Source: Nostoc sp. NMS9 (GTDB taxonomy: Bacteria > Cyanobacteriota > Cyanobacteriia > Cyanobacteriales > Nostocaceae). From it: a stretch of DNA of 38,569 nucleotides. Location of the stretch: assembly GCF_017114995.1 (NCBI RefSeq), contig NZ_JABXKL010000068.1, positions 1 to 38,569 on the forward strand, written 5' to 3'. The position numbers and the translations under genes are program-made. Below the pieces are notes generated by a model. It ran no database searches. It was given only the letters and a program-made list of their open reading frames with translations, and was not told the origin of the DNA. Shown here piece by piece: positions 1-8,312 of this stretch (positions within the stretch are counted from its first letter, which is position 1; every line of letters begins with the position of its first letter).

Positions 1-414
1 ACAAATTTAAACGCTCTTACTTCGGCTATTAATGCTTATAAAAAGCGGTTTGACATTGAAGAGATGTTTCGAGATTTTAAAAGTGGTGGTTACAAGCTAG
101 AAGATACAAATGTTTCGGGTAATCGCTTGATATCTCTGATATTAATAATATCTTTTGCTTATAGTATGTCCACTTTTCAAGGGCAAAAAATTAAGCGTAT
201 TGGTGTACAAAAATATGTTGCTAGAGTCAAAGAATATGGACGAGTGACCAGGAGGCATAGCAGTTTTTATGTCGGTTTATATAGTCAAATCTGCGTAAGT
301 TTTATAGATAATTGTTGGTGTATTGTTCAAAAATTAATGAGATTAAATAGCAATAATAACGAGTATTATTTACGAGGTATGAGGGCTATGGAGCTTATTT
401 TGTCTACGTTTTAG
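1..414 (+). mobile_element. IS4-family transposase, C-terminal part (cut by window edge)
   Basis: The reading frame is open from base 1, so this is the end of a longer gene. The first residues contain Y-x2-R-x3-E-x6-K (YKKRFDIEEMFRDFK), which is the YREK signature of IS4-family DDE transposases and includes the catalytic glutamate. About 137 residues are visible. They end in a basic, aromatic-rich tail with a TAG stop at 412-414. The element's right end probably lies near 432, because the sequence 3' of it reads as decayed xisH on the other strand. The left end is outside the window, so the intactness of the element cannot be judged. Confidence 0.85.
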
Positions 415-432
415 CTTTCATGTCGCCCCCTC

Positions 433-809
433 AGCAACTAATAGTGAGACTTGATATTGTTCCAAAATAAATTTAATTGCAAATTTTGGAAAAAATCCTC
501 GTAAATTATTTCACCTATTGCCAAATATAATTGCTTTTCAGGCTATTCAAGAGAAAGTAGAGCTTTATAAATGAGATACTGACCTAATGCAGTTTCCAAA
601 TCACGTATAGGAGAGCGACCCAGAAAACTTTTAATTTCAATAACAATTTGTTTTCCTTCTCTACTCGCGGCAATGGTCTTTTCACCAGCAAGATCGGCAA
701 ACAATTTAACTTCTTCATATTTAATCAGATAAGGATCGGCTGTAATTATCCAACCATCCTTAATTAAGGCATTTTTAACCGCATCATGGTATACATCTTT
801 TGCTGGCAT
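433..809 (-). pseudogene. xisH: xisH-like fdxN-element excision controlling factor, broken
   Basis: The N-terminus (MPAKDVYHDAVKNALIKDGW) and the later EIKSF...RDLE.ALGQYLIY motif are characteristic of XisH, named for control of fdxN-element excision in Anabaena and present as many paralogues in Nostoc. XisH is normally about 138 residues. Here an in-frame TAG at 543-545 stops it after 88, where relatives usually have Q or another sense codon in LE(Q)PE. Homology continues past the stop (PEKQLYLAIGEIIYEDFF). It then needs one added A in a run of As to go on as QKFAIKFILEQYQVSLLVA, and ends abruptly at about 433 against the IS4 element. The partner xisI, normally just downstream, is not visible. 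Known: family identity. Inferred: nonsense mutation plus one-base deletion plus IS truncation. Confidence 0.8.
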
Positions 810-827
810 TTTCTCCCTGATAATCTA

Positions 828-895
828 GACAAAGTAGCTATTGGGGTAGTTAATATAATTCTACTAAGGGCGGTTATGTTTGCGATAATTCATTC
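828..895. repeat. Direct repeat copy 1 (upstream region of xisH)
   Basis: This 68-bp block begins GACAAAGTAGCTATTGGGG and ends CGATAATTCATTC. It is repeated with about seven mismatches and one indel at 1813-1881. It lies immediately upstream of the xisH start at 809 and so probably contains that gene's promoter or leader. Confidence 0.8.
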
Positions 896-959
896 ATTAA
901 AACCCACATTTCGCAAATATTAAAGCGGATTCAATAATTATGAAATTAGAGAATATTAA

Positions 960-1000
960 GCCTGAAATAATTATCAGACAATCATTTCAGGCTTTTTTTA
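960..1000 (+). terminator. Rho-independent terminator-like hairpin
   Basis: A perfect 9-bp stem, GCCTGAAAT (960-968) with ATTTCAGGC (984-992), is followed at once by seven Ts. The T-run places the terminator on the plus strand, but no intact plus-strand gene ends just before it, so it may be a leftover of deleted DNA. Confidence 0.6.
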
Positions 1001-1039
1001 TATAAAACAATAAGCGTCAATTAGAGAGAGAAAAAAAGC

Positions 1040-1291
1040 ATGGATGAGGCATTAGAAGCAATAAAAGTCCTAGATATAGACCATTTAGGTATAGTAGCAG
1101 GAATAATAGACGAGATAGAATTGGTAGAAAAAGTGAATAAAAAAGTGTGAATAAAAGTTTCTGTACATTTGCTGCTCATAAATGGACAGGAGCAAATGAG
1201 CAATTTAACAGAGGAACGTCAAAAGATTCTGAATTATTTAGGTCAGAGTTGTAGCCGATATTATCTGATGATTTTAAAAAGGTTTATTTGA
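1040..1291 (+). pseudogene. DUF4277/IS1634-type transposase remnant (N- and C-terminal ends only)
   Basis: From the ATG at 1040 the frame reads a typical DUF4277 transposase start (VLDIDHLGIVAGIIDEIELV) and stops at TGA 1148-1150. The same frame then continues with HLLLINGQEQMSNLTEERQK and ILNYLGQSCSRYYL to TGA 1289-1291, which looks like the C-terminal tail of the same kind of transposase. Most of the roughly 500-residue protein, including the catalytic core, is missing. The N-terminal match is recognised with good confidence. The C-terminal assignment is from memory of the family and less certain. Confidence 0.6.
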
Positions 1292-1592
1292 CAAAAAATG
1301 CAGAGATTCTTTAATAAATATAAATTTTAGCGAAGATGACAATGTTCTTGGCTGGGATTATATTGATTAATTTCGGATAAATAAGTTGATTAATTGAGAG
1401 AATGAATCTATTTTTAAATAAATGAAATTAACTTCCTGGGGGATTGGCTAATTATTTGAATAAAAAGTGAAGTTAAACCAGAAAATTTAGACTTGAGAAT
1501 AATCTTCTGGGTTTGACTTTTAAAAATTACCAGTAATATGAGTCACATCTGCAGAATGTGGGTTAAAAATCACTTAGCAATGAATTTCAGAG
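1292..1592. other. Intergenic, no recognisable gene
   Basis: AT-rich DNA between the transposase remnant and the repeat-rich block. No ORF with a credible start or composition and no strong hairpin was seen. Confidence 0.5.
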
Positions 1593-1640
1593 TCAAGCGT
1601 TGGCGTAGCCCGCCGCAGGCATCGCTCTTTGATGCCATTT
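1593..1640. repeat. Nostoc-type interspersed repeat
   Basis: Contains GCGTTGGCGTAGCCCGCCGC followed by AGGCATCGCT, a GC-rich element of a kind scattered through Nostocales genomes. It stands out from the AT-rich flanks. Confidence 0.5.
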
Positions 1641-1663
1641 TTTCAGATTAGATGCAGAGTTCC

Positions 1664-1726
1664 CGGAAGTGGCTTCAGGGTTGACGGGAGTGGCTTCAGA
1701 GTTGACGGGAGTGACTTCAGGGTTCG
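1664..1726. repeat. 21-bp tandem repeat, three units
   Basis: Three consecutive 21-bp units of the form CGGRAGTGRCTTCAGRGTTSR. The flanks (GATGCCATTTTT...AGATTAGATG at about 1631 and about 1753) are also duplicated. A minus-strand ORF runs through the block but encodes only the repeat. Confidence 0.7.
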
Positions 1727-1812
1727 TTTTTGTCTGTTGCGATCGCTGTTCGATGCCATTTTTGAAAATTAGATGTTCTGATAAATCGCTTTTAGGTGCG
1801 CTAGTAGCGACA

Positions 1813-1881
1813 GACAAAGTAACTATTGGGGCTAGTTAATATAACTGTACTAAGGGCAGTTATATTTGCCATAATTCATTC
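1813..1881. repeat. Direct repeat copy 2
   Basis: 69-bp copy of the block at 828-895. Here it is followed on the minus strand by no xisH-like gene, only by repeats. It probably marks a former second xis-type promoter or the edge of a duplication. Confidence 0.8.
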
Positions 1882-1889
1882 TTTGGAAT

Positions 1890-4800
1890 TCACTTAGTTG
1901 GTTTGAGTTTGAATACTAAATTAGGCTGGAAAGTCAAATCAAGTGGTTCAGGTGGTAGACCAAGCTTAGTACGAAAATCCTTGTCGTATTTTGCTTGTTT
2001 CCAATTTTTAGCAGATTTAACTTGTTCAACAGTCAGGTTTTTCACACCTCTTAGGTCGGCAAAGCTGAGGTCAGCACCTCTGAGGTTGGCAAAGCTGAGG
2101 TCAGCACCACTGAGGTTGGCAAGGCTGAGGTCAGCACCACTGAGGTTGGCAAAGATGAGGTTAGCACCACTGAGGTTGCCAAAAAAGCCGAAGTAAGCAC
2201 CACTGAGGTTAGCAAAACCGAGGTTAGCACCACTGAGGTTGGCACCAGCGAGGTTGGCATTAGGAGCAATTAGGTACATTTGTTGTTTAGTAGGATCGAA
2301 ATTCTCAGGAAACTTAGTTTCATGAGTGTAAATAGCATCTTTGAGGTTGGTACTGCTGAGGTTAACACCTCTGAGGTCAACACCTCTGAGGTCGGCTTTG
2401 CTGAGGTTAGCACTGCTAAGGTTTGTAAAAAAGGTGAAGTTAGCATCTTTGAGGTTTGCACTGCTGAGGTCAGCACCGCTAAGGTTGGCAAAGCTGAGGT
2501 TAGCACCGCCAAGGTCAGCACCTCTGAGGTCGGCATTAAGAGCAATTAAGTACATTTGTTGCTTAGTAAGCTCGAAATTCTCAGGAAATTTAGTTTCATG
2601 AGTGTAAATAGCACCTTTGAGGTTGACCTTGCTGAGATTGGCTTCACTGAGATTAGTGCTGCTGAGGTTGGCTTTACTGAGGTTGACGCTGCTGAGGTCG
2701 GCTTTACTGAGGTTGGCATTGCTGAGGTTGGCACTGCTGAGGTCGGCACCGTTGAGTTTAGCGCTGCTGAGATCGGCATTGTCTAGTTTGGTACTGCTGA
2801 GTTTGGAATTGTTGAGGATGGCATCGTTGAGGTTGGCGCGGTTGAGGTTGGCGCGGTTGAGGTTGGCATCAGTGACGTTAGCACCGTTGAGGTTGGCATC
2901 GTTGAGGTTGGCATCGTTGAGGTTGGCGCGGCTGAGGTTGGCGCGGTTGAGGTTGGCACTGTTGAGGATGGTACTGTTGAGGATGGCACCGTTAAGATCA
3001 GCAGAACTGAGGTTTGCACGACTGAGGTCATTACGGCTGAAATCTTGGTTAGCTAGACTGTCACCAAGTCTTACAAGCGTTTCCAGTGCCTTAATTTTTT
3101 CCCGACTGTACTCATTTCCTTTAACAGTATCGACTGTATGCCAAAGAATCCGTTTGGCAACAACAATACCCAGAATTACTGACACACCCAGCGGAATAAT
3201 TAAGGCAAAACCAACGAACTTAAGACGATTATTTCGTTTTTGTTTAATGCTTACTTGAATAAACTCAATAGCCAAGTCAGATAATTTCCAGTCTTCAGCT
3301 TGTTGCTCATGAAAATCCTTTGCACTTCTCAAACGGTTTCCCTGAAAGAGGTCATCTTCTGCCTTTCCCCGATCTCGCCATTCAACAGCTGCCGCTTCAA
3401 TTTTCCGCTTTTGTCGTAATATATCCCGATTTTCCTCAATCCACTGGCGCAATAGCGACCAATGGCGAATCAGTGCTTCATGGGCTACATCTATGACAGC
3501 AACTTGATCAAGACCTGACCCCTTCTTAAGCAAGCTACTGGTAACAATTAACTTCTCATCTGTTAACCGTTGAATTACGCTATTAATCACAACCTCTGGA
3601 TACTGTAATGTGACGAAATCTCGTTGCCAAACCTGCTTGCGGGTATCTTCTGTTCCTTCTCCCAATTGTGTCAGTTCTAAAAAAATCCGCTTTGTTATCT
3701 GCTGTTCTTCAGGTAATAATGACTCATAAACTTCTGTAGCGCGTTTTTGAAGCGTTCCTCTGACTCCACCCAGTCGAGTGTAGGTATTAAGGGTTAAGCG
3801 TTCCTCAGTCCTTTGCTTCCATATTTCTGTCAGCGTGTACTGCAATAATGGTAAACTTACCGGAGAGCTTTCTACATCTACAATCATCTGAAGAATTAAC
3901 TCAGGTTCGACTTCTAAGTTCACTTGTTTTGCAGGTTTGAAAATTGCTTTTGTTAATTCCTCTCGACTCATTGGTGTTACTATCACCAAATTATCCTGAA
4001 TCTTCTTGGCTAGTCCCCCATATTCCTGTTTAATACGCTTGTCAAAAAAATCAACTCGCATCGTTATTACTAAGCAAAGTTTATTGTCATTTCTCTGCAA
4101 AGCACCTAGCAAACATTCAAAAAATTGCTGTCGTTTTGCAATGTCTTGGCATAGGGTAAAAGCTTCTTCAAACTGGTCTACCACTAGCACAACGCGCTGA
4201 GTTTGCCTACCTGTAATTAACTGTCCTAAACCAGCTGCACCTTTCGCAATTAATTCTTCAGCTTTTGCTAATTGAAATGCTCGTTCAATATCTGATAATT
4301 CTGATTCTACAAATGCCAGTGCTAAATTTTGTAAGGGGTTAATCCCTGGTCGAAATATTTTTAACTGCCAAGTTTCACTACCCGATAACCTACGTCCTAA
4401 CTGTAATTGATAAAGTAAACCCGCTCTGACAACACTAGACTTACCACTTCCTGATGCTCCCAACACAGCGAGAAAATTACCGCAACGCACTTTTTCTAAT
4501 AATTCGTCGGTTAACGCTGTTCTGCCATAAAATAAGTTTGCATCTGCTTCTGTACAATCAAAATAGGACAAACCTTTGTAAGGACAAATAGCTGATACTT
4601 GTACCGTGGAGTTAACAACAGAGGAATCCCATTTGCGGGTGAGATTAATTGCTTCACCAGAGTTAGCAAAAATTGGACGCTGGGGAAAGGGGTGATATTC
4701 TTGATTGAGCAAGTCTACTAAGGTGTAGTTACTCACCCAACGTTCTTGTTTTGGTTCCAAACCTTTGAGCAGTGAGGCGGTGAGAACGCTGTGTTGGCTG

Positions 4801-5312
4801 TTAATATCTTCAAAAGCAACTTCAAAATCACGAGAAGCCGCAATAAAACATCTGTCTCTACCTTTACCTCTATCGCCTGGATCTGCCTCTGCAAAATTTA
4901 GCACTTCCCCGCTATAGCAGCAATCCAAAATCACAATTTGTTGTCTGACTTCACTTTCTTGCAGTAGTCGCCGCAGCCATTGCAAAGATAATCCCCAATT
5001 ACCAGTGTCGGGGTTGACTTCACTTGTTGCTAAAAAACCTTCCTGAATTCCTAAGTTTTTCCGCAATCCATGACCAGAAAAATAGAGCAGTGCTGTGTCT
5101 GGCGGCTTACCTTCTGGCTTAAACAATTGGACGATCGCTTTTTCTAACTGAGTTAAACTAACTTTAGTTTGCTTACCAATGCGAATCGTCTCATTTTCTT
5201 TGTCTTTGACTGCTGGTAGCCGCGTTAACCGAAATTCACCATATTGTTGTAAGATTTGAGCGATCGCTTCACCATCGGCAGCTGGTGCGTTGAGACTCTT
5301 TAAAGGTATACC
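1890..5312 (-). CDS. Caspase-like / STAND ATPase / pentapeptide-repeat protein, 5' end missing
   Basis: Numbering is from the TTG at 5126. A C14 caspase-like fold has a His at residue 19 (SGHG) and the Cys pair DCCYSG at 69-70. A STAND ATPase domain (about 181-560) starts CPYKGLSYF, with Walker A GASGSGKSS (223-231) and Walker B VVLVVDQFEE around Asp317. One membrane helix spans about 637-660. A pentapeptide solenoid (A[DN]LSx) runs about 695-1030, then a C-terminal tail. Homologous caspase sequence continues upstream of the TTG (LNAPAADGEAIAQILQQYGE) as far as an in-frame TAA at 5313-5315. There is no ATG or GTG start in that stretch, and the first strand/helix of the caspase fold is missing. 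Such proteins are thought to be signal-triggered proteases in stress or immune death pathways. This copy keeps its catalytic residues but may lack a proper start. Confidence 0.85.
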   Translation of the reverse strand, partial: GIPLKSLNAPAADGEAIAQILQQYGEFRLTRLPAVKDKENETIRIGKQTKVSLTQLEKAIVQLFKPEGKPPDTALLYFSGHGLRKNLGIQEGFLATSEVNPDTGNWGLSLQWLRRLLQESEVRQQIVILDCCYSGEVLNFAEADPGDRGKGRDRCFIAASRDFEVAFEDINSQHSVLTASLLKGLEPKQERWVSNYTLVDLLNQEYHPFPQRPIFANSGEAINLTRKWDSSVVNSTVQVSAICPYKGLSYFDCTEADANLFYGRTALTDELLEKVRCGNFLAVLGASGSGKSSVVRAGLLYQLQLGRRLSGSETWQLKIFRPGINPLQNLALAFVESELSDIERAFQLAKAEELIAKGAAGLGQLITGRQTQRVVLVVDQFEEAFTLCQDIAKRQQFFECLLGALQRNDNKLCLVITMRVDFFDKRIKQEYGGLAKKIQDNLVIVTPMSREELTKAIFKPAKQVNLEVEPELILQMIVDVESSPVSLPLLQYTLTEIWKQRTEERLTLNTYTRLGGVRGTLQKRATEVYESLLPEEQQITKRIFLELTQLGEGTEDTRKQVWQRDFVTLQYPEVVINSVIQRLTDEKLIVTSSLLKKGSGLDQVAVIDVAHEALIRHWSLLRQWIEENRDILRQKRKIEAAAVEWRDRGKAEDDLFQGNRLRSAKDFHEQQAEDWKLSDLAIEFIQVSIKQKRNNRLKFVGFALIIPLGVSVILGIVVAKRILWHTVDTVKGNEYSREKIKALETLVRLGDSLANQDFSRNDLSRANLSSADLNGAILNSTILNSANLNRANLSRANLNDANLNDANLNGANVTDANLNRANLNRANLNDAILNNSKLSSTKLDNADLSSAKLNGADLSSANLSNANLSKADLSSVNLSKANLSSTNLSEANLSKVNLKGAIYTHETKFPENFELTKQQMYLIALNADLRGADLGGANLSFANLSGADLSSANLKDANFTFFTNLSSANLSKADLRGVDLRGVNLSSTNLKDAIYTHETKFPENFDPTKQQMYLIAPNANLAGANLSGANLGFANLSGAYFGFFGNLSGANLIFANLSGADLSLANLSGADLSFANLRGADLSFADLRGVKNLTVEQVKSAKNWKQAKYDKDFRTKLGLPPEPLDLTFQPNLVFKLKPTK

Positions 5313-5402
5313 TTACGTGACTAAAGGCACGGCTGAAAGTAATCTTAAGGTAACGGTAGAGTGTTCATTTCCTGACCAACCGGAAAAGCAAACTCAGCAA
5401 TC

Positions 5403-6116
5403 ATGAGTCAGAATATTGGTGCTGGTAAAATTTCTATTATCATTCCGGCTATTAATGAAGCAGGAAATATTAAAGAAGCAATTGCGACAACTCAACTCAG
5501 TATAAATATAGAAGTCATAGTAGTAGATGGTGGCTCAAAGGATGACACAGTAGAAATAGTCCAGTCATTAGGTGTCAAAGTTATTTCATCATTTACCCCT
5601 GGCCGTGCTGTGCAGATGAACGCTGGTGCTGTAGCGGCTAGTGGTGAGATTCTGTTATTTCTCCATGCAGATACCCGTTTGCCAACGGGGTTTGATGAGA
5701 TGATTCGCACAGCACTACAACAGCCTGGGAGTGTGGCTGGTGCTTTTAAGTTGCGGATTGATGCGTCCCTTTTAAGTTTACGATGGGTGGAGTGGGGAGT
5801 AAATGTGCGATCGCATTTTTACCAAATGCCTTATGGCGACCAAGCAATTTTTTTAACAAAAGAAGTATTTCAGCAAATTGGCGGCTTTCCTGAATTGCCT
5901 ATCATGGAAGACTTTGAACTCATGCGTCGTTTAAAACGCATTGGACGCGTTGTAATTATTTCTACACCAGTTGTCACCTCAGCCCGTAGATGGTTGCAAA
6001 AGGGGGTATTCAAAACTACGCTACTTAATCAAATAGTAATTATTGCTTATTTGCTCGGCGTTTCACCTGAGCGAATTTGTCGCTGGTATCGCCGAGAAAA
6101 ATTTAAGAGGCTTTAA
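5403..6116 (+). CDS. GT2 glycosyltransferase, TIGR04283-like
   Basis: A 237-residue GT-A-fold enzyme. Visible are the N-terminal strand SIIIPAINEAGNI, VVDGGSKDDT (41-49) for nucleotide-sugar binding, the metal-binding HAD at 88-90 replacing DXD, GDQAIF, and the acidic MEDFELMRRL around 168-177. This pattern fits the TIGR04283 family, a cytoplasmic glycosyltransferase annotated in some genomes as acting in arsenosugar synthesis. No ArsM-type methyltransferase lies nearby, so that role is unproven. The start is ATG at 5403. The first of two TVP38 genes begins about 130 bp downstream on the same strand, suggesting co-transcription. The gene is divergent from the truncated caspase gene. Confidence 0.85.
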   Translation: MSQNIGAGKISIIIPAINEAGNIKEAIATTQLSINIEVIVVDGGSKDDTVEIVQSLGVKVISSFTPGRAVQMNAGAVAASGEILLFLHADTRLPTGFDEMIRTALQQPGSVAGAFKLRIDASLLSLRWVEWGVNVRSHFYQMPYGDQAIFLTKEVFQQIGGFPELPIMEDFELMRRLKRIGRVVIISTPVVTSARRWLQKGVFKTTLLNQIVIIAYLLGVSPERICRWYRREKFKRL

Positions 6117-6248
6117 GCTGTTTATCATGTAGGAATATATCTTAGGAGCATTGGATTTGAGGTGTTGAGCTTCAGTGTTGAAGTTCCGAACACGAACTTT
6201 CAAGTTCTGAACATAAACTTTCAGGTTCTAAAGGTAAAACTTATAAAA

Positions 6249-7007
6249 ATGAGGAAGCCTGTATTAAATTCCAAACTCAAACTACTACTCCTAAGTTGCC
6301 TGATTGTCACTCTCATAATTGCTGCTAAACAGTTAAATTTTCAGGGACTTTTACAGACTTCAGTCATTTGGGTTCACAGTCTTGGTGCTTTCGGGCCTAT
6401 CGCCTACATAGTCATTTACAACTTAGCAAGATTACTGTTTATACCAGGTTCTCTTTTAACTCTCAAAGGTGGTTGTCTGTTTGGAGTATTTTGGGGGTCA
6501 ATATATGTACTAATTGCTGCAACAATTGGAGCAACCTTGGCTTTTATCATTGGACGTTACCTCTCACGAGATTGGGTTTCTCGACAAATGGACAAACATC
6601 CTAAATTTAAAGCGATTGATTTAGCAGTTGCTAAAGAAGGATGGAAAATTGTTTTGCTAACTCGTCTTTCACCCGTCTTTCCCTTCAATTTATTAAATTA
6701 TGCTTTTGGAGTAACACAGGTTTCTCTCAAAGACTATATATTAGGTTCCTTCGGCATCATTCCCGGTACTGTGATGTACGTTTATATTGGTTCTTTAGCT
6801 GGTAATCTTGCCATGATTAACACCTCTCATCAACCAATTACTCCAGAAACTCAAGTCTGGCAATGGATAATGCGAGTGGTTGGATTGATTGCTACCGTTG
6901 CTGTAACTGTGTATATCACAAAAGTTGCTCAGAAAGCATTAGCTCAAAGTGTGGCAATAGAAAAAATAACAACCCATGACAAAACACCCAATAAATCAGA
7001 TATTTAA
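6249..7007 (+). CDS. TVP38/TMEM64 (DedA-superfamily) membrane protein 1
   Basis: An inner-membrane protein with the family's core motifs: FIPGSLLTLKGGCLFG, a GATLAFIIGRYLSR segment, and RLSPVFPFNLLNYAFG followed by GIIPGTVMYVYIGS. DedA/TVP38 proteins are proposed lipid or ion transporters; the substrate is unknown. I chose ATG 6249 (252 residues). The open frame extends to a GTG at 6162, but that extension encodes a low-complexity repeat (NTNFQVLNINFQVL) copied from a short DNA repeat and is unlikely to be translated. The 3' end overlaps the next gene by 32 bp, indicating translational coupling. Confidence 0.85.
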   Translation: MRKPVLNSKLKLLLLSCLIVTLIIAAKQLNFQGLLQTSVIWVHSLGAFGPIAYIVIYNLARLLFIPGSLLTLKGGCLFGVFWGSIYVLIAATIGATLAFIIGRYLSRDWVSRQMDKHPKFKAIDLAVAKEGWKIVLLTRLSPVFPFNLLNYAFGVTQVSLKDYILGSFGIIPGTVMYVYIGSLAGNLAMINTSHQPITPETQVWQWIMRVVGLIATVAVTVYITKVAQKALAQSVAIEKITTHDKTPNKSDI

Positions 7008-7749
7008 AACTATTGATGCCAGAAACTTGCAGAAGTTTTTTAACCTCAGTGTATTAACATTACTGATATTGGCGACTGCTTTCTCATTAAATACAGACTC
7101 GGCTTTCGCACAAGAATCGGCAAATTCAAATTCTTTTAATCCCCAAGCAATTTTACGCGAAGCCTTGGAGTGGATTGATAGCCTGGGTGCAGTGGGAGCC
7201 ATAGCTTTTATTGCCCTTTATATTATCGCTACTGTTGCTTTTTTCCCAGGTTCTATTCTCACCTTGGGAGCTGGTGTGATTTTTGGTGCAGTTTTGGGTT
7301 CTCTCTACGTGTTTATCGGTGCAACCCTTGGCGCTACCGCTGCTTTTCTCGTTGGACGTTATTTAGCAAGGGGTTGGGTTGCTGGTAAAATCGCAGATAA
7401 CAAAAAATTTGCCGCCATTGACCAAGCGGTAGGTAAAGAAGGATTAAAAATTGTCCTGTTAACGCGATTGTCCCCGATATTTCCTTTCAATTTGCTTAAC
7501 TATGCCTTTGGCATCACAGGAGTTTCACTTCAAGATTACTTCATCGGCTCTCTAGGCATGATTCCCGGAACCATCATGTATGTTTATATTGGTTCCCTTG
7601 CAAGTAATCTGGCGATGATTGGCACTGAGGCTCAACCTACCAACCCGACTTTACAATGGGCAATTCGCATTTTGGGTTTGATTGCAACAGTTGCCGTTAC
7701 AGTTTATGTAACCCGGATTGCACGCAAAGCTTTAGAAGAGGAATTGTAA
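6976..7749 (+). CDS. TVP38/TMEM64 (DedA-superfamily) membrane protein 2
   Basis: A 257-residue paralogue of the preceding gene, with FFPGSILTLGAGVIFG, GATAAFLVGRYLAR, RLSPIFPFNLLNYAFG and GMIPGTIMYVYIGS. Unlike its neighbour it begins with a clear signal-like hydrophobic segment ending SAFAQ (about residues 15-40), so its N-terminus may be processed or exported. The two copies probably arose by tandem duplication and may form a heteromer. The start ATG at 6976 lies within the previous gene. The next plus-strand gene, a flavin disulfide reductase, follows after about 560 bp of repeat-rich DNA. Confidence 0.87.
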   Translation: MTKHPINQIFKTIDARNLQKFFNLSVLTLLILATAFSLNTDSAFAQESANSNSFNPQAILREALEWIDSLGAVGAIAFIALYIIATVAFFPGSILTLGAGVIFGAVLGSLYVFIGATLGATAAFLVGRYLARGWVAGKIADNKKFAAIDQAVGKEGLKIVLLTRLSPIFPFNLLNYAFGITGVSLQDYFIGSLGMIPGTIMYVYIGSLASNLAMIGTEAQPTNPTLQWAIRILGLIATVAVTVYVTRIARKALEEEL

Positions 7750-7779
7750 AGGTGGAAACAAAGGCAGGAGGCAGGAGGC

Positions 7780-7978
7780 CTACGGTATACACACAAGTCA
7801 GATCCAGTTTTACCCTACGCTTGGGATCAGCCAGAAAACCCCCATGTAGAGACGCGATTTATCGCGTCTAAAAGACTGGCACGTTAACAAGACGCGGTAA
7901 ATCGCCGTCTCTACAAAGAATATACTCGTCAATTATTCCTTGACAGACTACTATTTCTGACTTGTGTATACACCATAG
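7780..7978. mobile_element. MITE-like TIR element, 199 bp
   Basis: Ends are CTACGGTATACACACAAGTC and, in inverse, CTATGGTGTATACACAAGTC (17 of 20 match). These are the same termini as the element at 10220-10374. No transposase is inside and no clear target duplication is seen. A second inverted-repeat element is nested at 7845-7915. Confidence 0.7.
7845..7915. repeat. Nested inverted-repeat element
   Basis: TGTAGAGACGCGATTTATCG and the inverse of ATCGCCGTCTCTACA bound a 71-bp imperfect palindrome inside the larger TIR element. It resembles a repeat common in Nostoc genomes. Confidence 0.6.
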
Positions 7979-8312
7979 ACGGGGCAGGAGGAATTTACGT
8001 TTCAAAACGTAGGATTAAAGCAAGGACGTGCGTATCATACCAGTATCTTCTTTTTAAACTGCGGCTCTAGACCCAAAACAAAAGTTTTCAATCATACCTG
8101 TTTCCTTCTGTCCCCTACCCTCTGCCTCCTACCCCCTGCCCCCTGACTCCTCTTGTAAAAACGTTTATACAGGAAAGCTTCAATCATATCTGTCAATTCC
8201 CAAACGGACAAAACAATTCAAAGGCTGTATTCCTTATTAAACAAGCATAAAAAATAAAAGACTGAGCCGCCTAAATTAATCGGGATTCTTAATTTTAAAA
8301 GAGGTTTTGCCA
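7979..8312. other. Intergenic with C/T-rich heptamer-like repeats
   Basis: Contains a degenerate CCCCTACC/CTGCCTCCTA tract at about 8105-8155 and a small ACGTTTCAAAACGT palindrome near 7994. No gene is seen. The Shine-Dalgarno AAGAGG at 8298-8303 belongs to the next gene. Confidence 0.5.

Noticed and set aside
1593..1817. 74-residue minus-strand ORF
   Set aside because: It starts at a TTG and encodes only a 21-bp tandem repeat and an interspersed repeat (ending MPAAGYANA); no gene-like region.
2617..3258. 213-residue plus-strand ORF of Leu/Arg repeats (and similar ORFs at 1903-2786)
   Set aside because: It is the antisense of the pentapeptide repeats; its periodic composition follows directly from the real minus-strand gene.
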